Assembly: GCA_001910725.1 (NCBI GenBank)
Contig: MJGA01000005.1
Location: forward strand, 248,001 to 312,000
Direction of reading: 5' to 3'
Source of the DNA: Phanerodontia chrysosporium
Lineage: Eukaryota > Basidiomycota > Agaricomycetes > Polyporales > Phanerochaetaceae
Length of the DNA: 64,000 bases
Below the pieces are notes generated by a model that was not told where the DNA came from, ran no database searches, and saw only the letters and a list, made by a program, of their open reading frames with translations. Positions 32,436 through 41,960 of this stretch are shown piece by piece (positions within the stretch are counted from its first letter, which is position 1; every line of letters starts with the position of its first letter). A program made the translations under genes and the position numbers.

Positions 32436-33274
32436 ACAGACAAATGGACGGCGTAGGGTCCATTCTGGTTTGGTTTCCTCGTAGAACTCATCGCAGAGCG
32501 TTATCTGATCTTTGTTGCAGTAGGATCACAACGCTTGGACGTAGGAGCAGCGGGAAGAGCCCTGAGCGATGCTGAACTCTCTTTGTGACAGCCGCAGTTG
32601 CAGCTCGTTCCACGCATCGGTCCATTTTTGCATCCGTGTCGTGCACGAGATGAGGCCATGAACTGCCTAGCGGTGCGTTGGCTTGTGCCGCCCGCTGACG
32701 ACGAAGTCGCGCTCGGCGCGCTCATTAGGGCCCTTCATGCACCAGAACAGCATGAACTGCATTGCGGTGCACCATGACCCCGAGTAAGCATGACGGCGCG
32801 GAGCAATGTGTACCTCTTTAAAACGGTCTCGGTGCGTGCTTGCGATGCTTTCTGAGCCGACGGCCTGACTTTGCCGCAGGTAATGTCTGCACATGGGTGT
32901 ACCCGATCCTTGGACAGTCCCGACAGTCCTGCTCATTGCGAGATGTGAACTGATGCACGAAATAAAAATAATATGTTCCTGCGCCATGTTTGCGTTGCTG
33001 CACGTATCCATATGCAATGTAGCATGCTGTCAGTGATGCTGAATTGACGTCCAGTGTACCACTCGCCGCAGCTTCTGGTAAACTGCAACTGAACGGTGTG
33101 TACGCGCGTGCGTGTATGCGTGCGCGCGCAAGTGTGTGAGCATGCTCACGGGGAATAGACTTCGTTGGGATACGATACGCCACGTGGCAACGTTGGTGAC
33201 GCAGGCCTCAGGCTCTGAGACCAGAATTTGTCACCGTCGTGCCTCTTCCCCACCACCAAGCTCTTTCACCCACG
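32436..33274. other. Intergenic region inside the repeat-bounded block
   Basis: No gene was recognised. An alternating purine-pyrimidine tract (GTGTGTACGCGCGTGCGTGT type) occurs at about 33095-33135, shortly upstream of the J-domain gene, and could form Z-DNA. Confidence 0.45.
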
Positions 33275-34552
33275 ATGAATCTGTTCGCTGTCTTTCTCTT
33301 TATTCTTCTCTCCCTATCGGCAGGTTCTTGCGCACAAGGCTCGTGAGTCATCTTCCACATGCGCATATATGCTGATGCTTGCGTGGCGCACTCAACGTGA
33401 CTGTCTAGGTCTGCTAAGGTGTGTCGACTTCTCCACGAGTTTTATTTTCTAATTCCGAGGTTGGTTGGCCAGAATCGTATCAAGGCTCTTCAAAGTCTTG
33501 TACGGGAGATAGAGGCAAATGTCGGTCAGTATCATCCGTCACATATTATTACTTGCCTACAGTGCGCGCAACATTAGATGTTCAACCAATTCGAACTAGG
33601 ACCTCAGGTTACGTTTTACTCGTGGCTCGATGTACCAAACGACGCAGGCGACCGTGATATCGACCGTGCATTTCGTCGCATGAGTCTGTATATGCAGTAT
33701 GTCGCCATGCTCGATACAACCTCTGGGCACCCTACTTGATGATGCGCAGCCCGGACAAGAGGCCTGAAGACTCAGGGGCGCATGACCAGTACCTGCGACT
33801 AACGGGTGTGGTTGCTGTGCTCCGAAATCGCTGCGACCGAGCATGGTAAGCTCTGTATCGGCCCTGTGACCTCCGGTATCTGTATGCCTAACTTTGACAA
33901 TAGCTATGACTTCTACCATGCCAACGGTTTCAACTTCAGAATAACATGGGAGACCTCACTGGCGCTCGAGTGCGGCCACAAACGTCCAAATCCGGGACCC
34001 TATCTCTACAGCTTACTGGTGCGTACTCTTGCGCCTAACACCATGTACTGGCAACTCAAAGCGCTGCGTTTGGCATGGGGACAGACCGTTTGCACCGGAA
34101 TCATTTCCTGGATCTTGATAAATATCTGGATCATCCGCTATCTCAAGCGAGAGGTCATCGACCCCAGACGGACACAAGGTATCATCCAGGAAGTACTGAG
34201 CTCAGCCTCGGCATCAAGAACATATGTCACAAGCAGGAATTATTTTGTAAGTGGCTATCATTTGTCTACATCCTCTGAAAATAACACGTCATATCCTCCA
34301 GGTCACTGTGAACATGGGAGACGAGTATGGCTTTGACAAGGACGGGAATGTGGTCCCCAACCGACTGGCGGTATTCTCTGTAGAGGGCTGGAAAATGACG
34401 CTTGTACGTGACATTTTTTGCCAGTGCAGGTATTATGTCTGACTGAGCATGACACCATGCTGGAGTAGGTTGACGACCCGGACATTATTGCTAGGGAGAC
34501 TCATAGATATCGACGGAGATACGTGATCGGGCGTTGGTCTGGAGAAGAGTAG
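33275..34552 (+). CDS. ER membrane J-domain protein (ERJ5/DNAJC1-like)
   Basis: Seven exons (33275-33342, 33409-33524, 33600-33696, 33750-33845, 33904-34246, 34302-34403, 34469-34552) join in frame to 301 aa. A signal peptide (MNLFAVFLFILLSLSAGSCA) is followed by QSLVREIEANVG and a J domain: TFYSWLDVPNDAG, a helix, then the HPD motif, whose His codon is split by an intron (CA|C). HPD stimulates Hsp70 ATPase, here presumably BiP in the ER lumen. A hydrophobic stretch (TGIISWILINIWIIRYL) is a likely membrane helix. The C-terminus (NMGDEYGFDKDGNVVPNRL, VEGWKMTLVDDPDI) resembles ERJ5-type tails. The part between J domain and membrane helix lacks motifs I would expect, so those exon edges are the least sure. 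Confidence 0.8.
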
Positions 34553-35145
34553 TAAAGGTAGTGGCTATAAGTGTATGGTCGGCTGTTAGAATGCGCTGAT
34601 TATTCCGCTCACGGTGAGGCTTAAGCATGTACTAGCAAAGTTGAAGTCAAGGACGCATCTCAGAGTCATAGTGCATGCCGACACACTCTGCACACTTGTA
34701 GTGGGGAGGGGTGTATTGGCACCGCCGCACGAGATGAGAACTCGTCTGCTCATTATCGGCTATGCGCCTCGCATTTTACTGATGTGTTGAGCTGTCCTGC
34801 GCATGATACTCCCCGAATCTTTGCTGTGCGCTATGTCGCACGCGTTGCACATGCCAAGAGACTGTAGAAGCAGACGTCGCGCTCATACTTGCAGCGTTAT
34901 TCCAACGAGTCACCTTACCTGCTGCGGTACTATGTTGTATTAGCTAACTACACAGATTAGGCCTGCGGTCAGTCCGTGACATACTAGGGAGTCATGCCGC
35001 GAGTGGTCTGCAAATAAACTCTGATTTTTTCTGGCTACATCCTATGACCAGTTCAAGTTTGACCAACTATCTGGGAAACTATAGCTCCTAAAACAGCATC
35101 AGTACTGTACTGATAACTCTCATCCCAACACTCAGGCGTCTGCCA
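34553..35145. other. Intergenic region between convergent genes
   Basis: 3' flanks of the J-domain gene (+) and the membrane protein (-). No coding signal seen. Confidence 0.5.
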
Positions 35146-35859
35146 TTACTCATCCTCATCCTTCGTATGGTGTCGCCGTGGTCTACGCGCCCTCTCCTGC
35201 GACGTGCTGGCTTCCTTCCGCAAAAATGAGGTGACGAGAGCTTTGGGAGCAGTGAAGAGGGGTTTGAAAAAGCGATACAGGTCACGGGCAATCACAAAGG
35301 AGTGGTGTACCCAAATGACAGGTACTGCAATGGGCAGAAGTGTTACAATAACCAGAATAAGGGCAGCGAGGAAGATTGTGCCGGGAAGAATGGAAAGAGT
35401 GCTAGCCAGGAACCAAAGGGTCATCTTGGCATAGACTAGTATTGGGTGAGACAGATCATCAGCGTGCTGAGAGGGGAGATTACGGCCTCCGTCGACTTTG
35501 TAGCATTTCTCGGTCTCCCCGGCGCGATCCATGCTGACATTGTTGAGTGACAGATCGAGATGGAGACGAGTTACCCCCCAATTCGCTAGCCGGTCGCATT
35601 GCCAGGGACGAACGAGTATGTACCGCGTAGGGTTGCTCGGTGCAGTGTAACCTGAAAGCTCTTGCAAGCGATCCGCCTGATGAGCCAGATACCACATCTG
35701 GTAGGCTATGCCGGGAACGAGAGTGGGAATATGGTAAATATATAGGGCGAGGAAGAACCAGTGGGGTACGGTGAACACTGCGTGGAGCTGAGGAAGTCAG
35801 GAGGCGGGCACGACTTAACACCTGGAGAAGATACGTACGGAAAGTATATGTGGGCTCAT
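35146..35859 (-). CDS. Unrecognised small membrane protein
   Basis: Two exons (35859-35839 and 35787-35146) give 220 aa. I do not recognise the family. Membrane segments are likely at VPHWFFLALYIYHIPTLVPG (N-terminus) and at ILPGTIFLAALILVIVTLLP with IAVPVIWVHHSFVI. Between them is a soluble stretch with LHLDLSLNNVSMD. The C-terminus is basic then acidic (RARRPRRHHTKDEDE), perhaps cytosolic. Additional upstream exons between 36040 and 36310 are possible: a segment TRWLKETPLHAFVPAVVRQL is followed by GTATGT, a branch-like GCTAAC and an AG. I did not include them because the joining phases are not settled. Confidence 0.65.
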
Positions 35860-36008
35860 GGTATGAAAGCAGGGGGTGTTACGGTATGATTGTTGCCCTT
35901 GCTTGCGTCGGTGTCTTGTCAACAGGTGAGTTTACTGGGAGCGCACGAGCATGAGGTTGAGTTTGTGACTTGGGGAGGAAGATAGAGGAGGGAAGGAAGA
36001 CCAGTACT

Positions 36009-36042
<34 letters not shown>

Positions 36043-36349
36043 CCGCCAACGATGTTGTCGAGTTCAGATATAGGGCTATTGGTCTTACTACCGTTAAAAG
36101 TCGCCGCGTTAGCAATACTCATGTGAACATACCGTATAAGATGCCTGATGCAGACGTCAGCTGTCGAACCACCGCCGGGACGAATGCGTGTAACGGTGTC
36201 TCCTTCAACCAGCGCGTAAGCCCAGAGGTCCGTGCAGGTAAAGCTCTACTCAGGAGGAAGGCGGTCGAGTAAGAGCATAGATCACCAGGTTGAGTAGCAG
36301 GAGTGCGCACCTCTGAGACGATCTAGTGCAAGTTCACGCCAAGCTTACA
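35860..36349. other. Upstream region with possible extra exons
   Basis: The minus strand here has coding-like pieces (SGLTRWLKETPLHAFVPAVV near 36200 and VRPIALYLNSTTSLAAV near 36080) that might be 5' exons of the membrane protein, or part of a separate short gene. The second piece runs into the GA/TC microsatellite at 36012-36039, read as Leu-Ser repeats, and ends at a GTAAGT. Confidence 0.35.
36012..36039. repeat. (GA)14 microsatellite
   Basis: Fourteen perfect GA dinucleotides. On the minus strand this is a CT tract directly followed by GTAAGTA, so it could be the end of a coding exon (Leu-Ser run), or a pyrimidine-rich promoter element about 155 bases upstream of the membrane-protein ATG. 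Confidence 0.95.
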
Positions 36350-37141
36350 AGGCAGCGAGTTGCGGCCTTCGCGCGAGGAACGGAGAGCCGGCGGACACGC
36401 GTCTGAGCTGAATCTGTGGATTGAGAGGTGCGCGTGAGCACGTTTCGACCGCGCAAGGAACGCTTGGGAGAGGGGAGAGGGTGGGAGGGCGCCGACAGTT
36501 GTCGTTGTTGAACGTGGGAAGACAAGAACGGCGGCGTGGCCGCGCAGTCGCCAGAGGGAGAGGCCAAAGCGGGTGCGGAGATTGACGTGCAAGGAAAGTT
36601 GAAGAGGGCCGGCGAAGATGTGCACGTTGACGCCGTTAGCAAGTCTGAGGTGTTGGGAGATGGACTTTGAAGCGTGCGCACTGGGCAGGGCAAGGCCGCA
36701 AGAAGGGAAACAGAATTTCTAAAAATGAGCTGTAAAAAAGAAAATGGTGAGCAAAAAAGAAGGGCCACTCGCCGGTTAGAACCCGAGGGTTGACCGCGGA
36801 AGGTTCGGACTCCAAGTGGGTCTAGGCAGTAGTAGGGAAACTCCGCTGGCACTACCACCTAGGCCACCGTGGCTTGTAATACATCGAACCTCACCTTCCT
36901 ATATACCCGTTCAGCGCAACCGTTCCCCTGCCTCCCATCCGCAATTCGACCCCTGACGACACATCAAATACCCAAACTTTACCTGTCGGCACTTTTTCTG
37001 GCCCTAGACATGCCCTCTGTTGTGCACACTGTTGAGAGCAGTCGCTTTGCCCGCAGAGTGCCTATAGACGCTCAACAACCCCCAGGTTCAGCACTCTGGT
37101 TTCGAACTCCGACCTGGCGCGGCCCTCGTCCGCGAACCCTG
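36350..37141 (-). repeat. Dispersed repeat, copy C (right arm of an inverted pair)
   Basis: Inverted, nearly identical counterpart of copy B, 792 bases; the 3' ends of both copies point into the 4.8 kb block between them. It carries the same tRNA-like module and TATATA motif. Outside its boundaries, TGTAAAG at one side and TGTAAGC at the other are similar and might be the remnant of a target-site duplication. This is weak, since the matched strings differ by one base. Confidence 0.88.
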
Positions 37142-38795
37142 CTTTACACGCAACCTCCGCCATCTGTACATGTACCGCTACCGAGGCAAGCATCGACTCT
37201 CTTACAGGAGGCTTGAAAACTATCACAGTATGTGGCTCATACCTGTGTCTCGTCGTAGTCCCGGAGTCGGTCGAGTTCAGGCATGGTCATGGTAGCCCTG
37301 ACCAATGAGGCTCAGATGACGTGTGGCAGACGGATGCAAATCGGTTTGCTGTATACTTCTTGTATCGGACGCGCGCCGAGCACGGAGTATGGTGACGTTC
37401 GACAGAGCTTGCAACTGGTCCTTCCTCAGCCATAGCTCGCCAGTAGGCAGACGTCATGGTTTCCATCTCATGAGCTACCCGTCACAAATTGTCTTGTAAG
37501 CCGCGCAGGCGTGCTGTACGTCCCCCTCAAGTATAAGCCTCGTATATAGCTAACGTTGTGCCATCACAGCTCATCACGTCTTACGTTTTGCTCTGCTCGT
37601 TGATGGCGCCAGCCTTGCCGAGCATCAGTAACAGACGTGAGCGAATCTAGAAGCACAACACCAAGTTCTGTCTCGCATGAGTGGCTTCTTCCACCCAGCC
37701 CGACTCTCATCCTACATTGCTTCTCGAATTGCACACCGTGTCCACCTAATCGGGGTTTTCCACACTGGATCCACTCTCCCGAATGATGCGCCCCGCGCTG
37801 CGCTGCGCCTGCGACCCGCACGAAAGCCGCACACGAGCACGTCCCGAGCCGGGGCATTTTGGACTCGACAATACGATCGTAGCACCATTCCAGATCACAC
37901 ATGCACCACATCACATGGTCGCCACGGTCTCGACCGTCGCTGCCCCACGCGACGTGACGCCACACGCTCCCATTTCGCGAGCTCCTCCATAGGCAGTCCC
38001 GGTTTATGTTTTTCCTTCGAACTTTCTCGACCGTTTCTGATGACTTGTCCATATTGTTTCCGATACTTAAGACTATGAAAGGCATGTAAATAGCACGTCC
38101 CTACTTAGATAATACAATGCTGGTTTCCTCCGACCTCCCTCGCGACCGACTCGCCACGCTCGCACCTCGCTCTCCCAACTTGCTCCCTTGCACCTTTCGG
38201 CCACTGGCGCGCACCCTGGGGACGCCCTCGCTGGTCCCGCCGACCGCAGATTCATTCCTCTCCGAGCCAATATTGGGTGCGGTACAGGTTGGACATCTTC
38301 AGCCTGGCCGCACTCGACGCGCTTCAGCGCATCAACATGTCTCTTCCCGAGTATCACTATCAAGGCATCACAATTCTACGGCCCGGAGTAGAGGACTGTC
38401 TGGCACATCGATAGTCACATCGTTCTGGATTACTAGCAGTATGCCGGCGTGACATCCTGACATGAAGCATTCCATGAAGCCTCGGCCTAGGCCTGAGAAG
38501 TCACCAGGCGACTTGCGGTGCTGTCAGCATCGCGCTATCACATATACCTGAGTCGATGTCAAGAACGGGTCATGATACGCTGCATTGCCCTACTGGTTCC
38601 GCACGTTGCAGCCGCAGAACTAATACTGATTGCCTTTGTCGCAACGCCCACCGTGACCCACAAGCTGAATCGCTCAAATGTACATTGAATTCAGTACACT
38701 TCAAACAAGGTTCCAGTGATGTCGTTGGGTTGACTAGTGGGAATAGAGTGGGAAAGTAAGAGACAACTACGAAGAAGGTCCTTGGGCCGTAGAGG
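37142..38795. other. Intergenic region, no gene recognised
   Basis: About 1.6 kb after repeat C. Frames at 37680-38080 and 38110-38450 are open on the + strand, but have skewed composition and no family resemblance or splice support. Confidence 0.4.
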
Positions 38796-40676
38796 TTACA
38801 AGAGGGAGGGAGTACGGCTCCGGATCGCGATAGGAATTGAACTGCGACGCTTGTGAAACACTCTGGCCAACGGATCGGCAGGACTGCCCTCGGAGACGCC
38901 GGGCTGGTCGTCACCTGGAACCGTAGTGGAAGTGCCTGGGGCGGCAATGGTCCCAGGCTGCGTAGCGGCGCCCGCAATAGGATGAGCCACAAGAGAGTCC
39001 ACAGGACGGACTATTACTGGCGCAAGAGGAGCTCTAAGATTGAGCATAGATTGTCTCCGACGCGACAAGGGCCGCCGGGGTAACAGTGGAGGTACCTTTG
39101 CGGATCCTTCCATGCCTTGATCTGTTTGCGCTGCTCCGATGGATAGTTTGGAAACATGCGCAGCAACCTCTACCCTCTCCGAGTGTGTCTCGGCCACTGT
39201 GGGCAATGTCGGAGTCGATATAGTGCGCGATCGTGAGCGGAACAGAGCCGGAGAAGCGGATGAACGGGGTGCATAAGCCATCGAGAAAGAGTCGGTGGAT
39301 GACGGGTCAGGGGATGACGCGCCCACTGCTTCAGGCAACGCTATATCTACGAGTGAGAAAGTGCCGTCGAATGACCAAGCGAATCAACTACTTACCAACA
39401 AGGCGCCGAGCTTCGGGAAGTCTTCGGGAGCAGCGACTTCGCTCTCTGAGATCGAGGACGTGAAAGTATGCTGCTTCGCTTGGGCGTTGTGGGCGTGGGC
39501 GTACGTCTTCTCAACAGGGCCTGTAGTATAGCCGTGCGCATTTTCTTCGACCACAATGCCCTCTTCGACCACGACGCCCTCTTCGACCACAACGCCCTCT
39601 TCGACCGCATCACCCTCTCCGACCGCGTCATCTTCTCCGACCGCTTCATCTTCTCCGACCGCGTCATCTTCTCCGACTGCATCACCTTCTCCGACCGCAT
39701 TGTCTTCTCCGACCGCGCCACCCTCCTGAGAGATGTCGTCCTCCTCGAGTAGGTTGTCCTTCTCTAATGAGCAGAGATACATATCGCGGAAGTCATAGGA
39801 CATACCTTGATATCAGATGAGGTGCCGAACCACTGACGACAGGTGAGCTGTAAAATGAGCCATACAGCAAGCCGTAAAGCAAGCCGTAAAGCAAACCATG
39901 CAGCAAGCCAAAGCGCCAGACCAGTCCCTACAACACACACAACATCTTGAACATCTCCTGAGCCTTGCGCGAGTCTAGTCATTCGGGTAGTGCTGTGCGA
40001 TACCGCGCTGTACGTATCTTCGAGGGCCATATGTCCCAGGACGGAAATGTAACGCCCGTACACATGGTGCCGAGGCAACCCCATGGTTGACCTGTGAATG
40101 ATATGCTCATTATATCCCTAGGAAAGGGGGATAAGTGAATGGACATACAGGGTACATGCCGACCTGTCTGTCTGCCCCTGGATCGGGTCGCCAGCCAGCA
40201 CGGATAAATCGGTGCTGTCCTCTCCAAGCGGCGTTGTCACGTTCATGATTGCGGTGGAGAAGTCTTGTGAAAGGCTGCAGGTACAGGTGTCTGTCAGCAC
40301 AGCGAAGACGAACGCGCACCAATAGTGAGCGTTACGCACCTTGGCAGATCAACGAGGGATGTGTTGGAAGCGTCAGTCGCGTTATATATGATGAGCCTTG
40401 CCTCAAGGATCAGGGATGTATGGTAAGCATGAGAGGTACGGTCACTTACAGAGCAGGTAGCTCCGGTTCGTCACTAGTCGAATCCAACTCGGAAGCCGAC
40501 GGTGTGAGTTGCGCAGCCATAGTCGTGCGAACACCTTCCCAATACGTTGTGTGGCGATTGGCCATCGTGATTCCGAGAGCTGACATGGCTATCCAGTATG
40601 TGCACGTCAAAACCTGGCGTCGTAGATCACCGTTGTTGGCGAGCAAGTCCCTTGGGACTGCGAGGACAAGGTCCAT
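38796..40676 (-). CDS. Unrecognised single-pass membrane protein with hexapeptide repeats
   Basis: The ATG at 40676 (TATA box about 130 bases upstream) opens MDLVLAVPRDLLANNGDLRR with a hydrophobic stretch (TYWIAMSALGITMA). Further exons give an extracellular-looking part (RLIIYNATDASNTSLVDLP and SQDFSTAIMNVTTPLGEDST, with N-glycosylation sequons), then a membrane helix (VVCVVGTGLALWLAAWFALR). The cytosolic part has about ten AVGEDD-like hexapeptides and a Ser/Pro/Arg-rich tail (HVSKLSIGAAQTDQG, SRRRQSMLNLRAP). I do not recognise the family. Several exon phases do not join perfectly, so the boundaries are approximate or a base is missing. The topology suggests a surface sensor or adhesion-like protein; this is only inference. 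Confidence 0.55.
39547..39725. repeat. Coding 18-bp tandem repeat (AVGEDD-like hexapeptide)
   Basis: About ten degenerate copies of an 18-base unit (forms such as TCCGACCGCGTCATCTTC and TTCGACCACAACGCCCTC on the + strand). On the minus strand they encode an acidic hexapeptide, AVGEDD changing to VVVEEG. Length is a multiple of three, so copy-number changes keep the frame. Confidence 0.85.
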
Positions 40677-40807
40677 CTCCGGGAAACAGACCAAGGAGGG
40701 AAGGAGGAAACGTTACAAAGGGGGAGGGGAAGGAGGGGGGTGACGCGGGAGGGGTAGAAGGAGAACGGGGAGTAGGAATGGCTGGGGAAGTGGCTGCCCC
40801 CCTCATC

Positions 40808-40816
40808 GTTTTATAG
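40808..40816 (-). promoter_or_regulatory. TATA box of the repeat-containing membrane protein gene
   Basis: The minus strand reads CTATAAAAC here, a strong TATA match, about 130 bases upstream of the ATG at 40676. Confidence 0.5.
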
Positions 40817-41960
40817 AGCACCGGGCGCCTGAGTTGAGACTTCGATGAGCTTTGGGCCGTAATCGGAAATGATTAGCCCTAATACAGCAGCTTCCCTGTG
40901 CTGGCCTTGCGAAATGTCCCGGAATGGTCGGGCCTGTCCGTACGGAGAGCGTCATCTCACATGGTGCCAGTAGATTTAAACCTGCTCACAGCTGGCTCAC
41001 CTAGCGTGTCCTCGACGTTATCAATCCAGCTTGTCTGCTTGCCTCCGAGAAGCTACTGCAATGCTCCTTCGTGTCGACCGAATGGCCCTGGAAGAGACCG
41101 ATAGCAACGATATCGAACACCTAAACCATGCAACGCTCTCAAATGCACGAGAAATATAGGTATAGTAGCCAGTTCGCCTCACTTACACTGAAAGAACGTA
41201 ACGTTGCCGCGAGGAGAAGGCTGCTCTGTGCGTACCTCTGGCAGGTGGCCAGGCGAAGCTGAGCCTTGGCCAGTAAGTTCAACCGAGCGCACGATGTATA
41301 GCTATTGATTTGTTCTATTGTCAGTGCACTCACACAATGCATCGTCACTACCGTCGAGTAGACATTCTTCTCCCTCATACGTAGTTTCGTGCTGGGCCTA
41401 TATCCCTCTGTCCATCATAGAAAGGGCATTCGCCCATAGTCTTCTCGCCTGTAGACAAGAGACGTTCCTGCTCATTTCAAGGTTGCAAATGGAAGAGCAC
41501 TCACTAGGCTGGAAACGTGGAGCTGGCTTCAATGACAACGCGTCTGCGCGTGCCCTGCCAGTGTAACGTGCCAGAAGGCGGCCATCGACATCACCGAGTC
41601 CAAGTCAGTTACGGGGCTAGCATGTCAGGTGGCGATCGTGGCACTGGCACTGCGGATAGAGTACATTAGAAGGCGGCAGGTGAAAGGGCCCAAGGCAAAG
41701 GGATTAGCAAGAGGATAGAAGACGCAGACTCACTGTTGCGCGAAGTGCTTAACGCATGGGAAATAAGATTTCGAAATGCTGGAGGACCTCCTTGCGCGTC
41801 TCAGTGGCCAATCAAAATCGAGATCCGCAGAGTTTTATAGGGAGCGCCCGAGAGGCTGCACCCGCGGGCAGCCTGGTGTCTCCGCCATATTCCACCATTG
41901 CTCTCATCAGCCTTTGCATTTGAAAGCGTCTTCATCAGAGAATAAAGACGCCTTTGCAGA
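40817..41960. other. Intergenic region between divergent genes
   Basis: Upstream regions of the membrane protein (-) and TSR1 (+). Short frames on both strands are unconvincing. No repeat or RNA gene recognised. Confidence 0.45.

Noticed and set aside
31549..36349. Classical DNA transposon with terminal inverted repeats formed by copies B and C
   Set aside because: The genes between are host-like (an ER J-domain protein among them), no transposase is visible, there is no clear target duplication around the whole block, and a third copy of the repeat stands alone at 18 kb.
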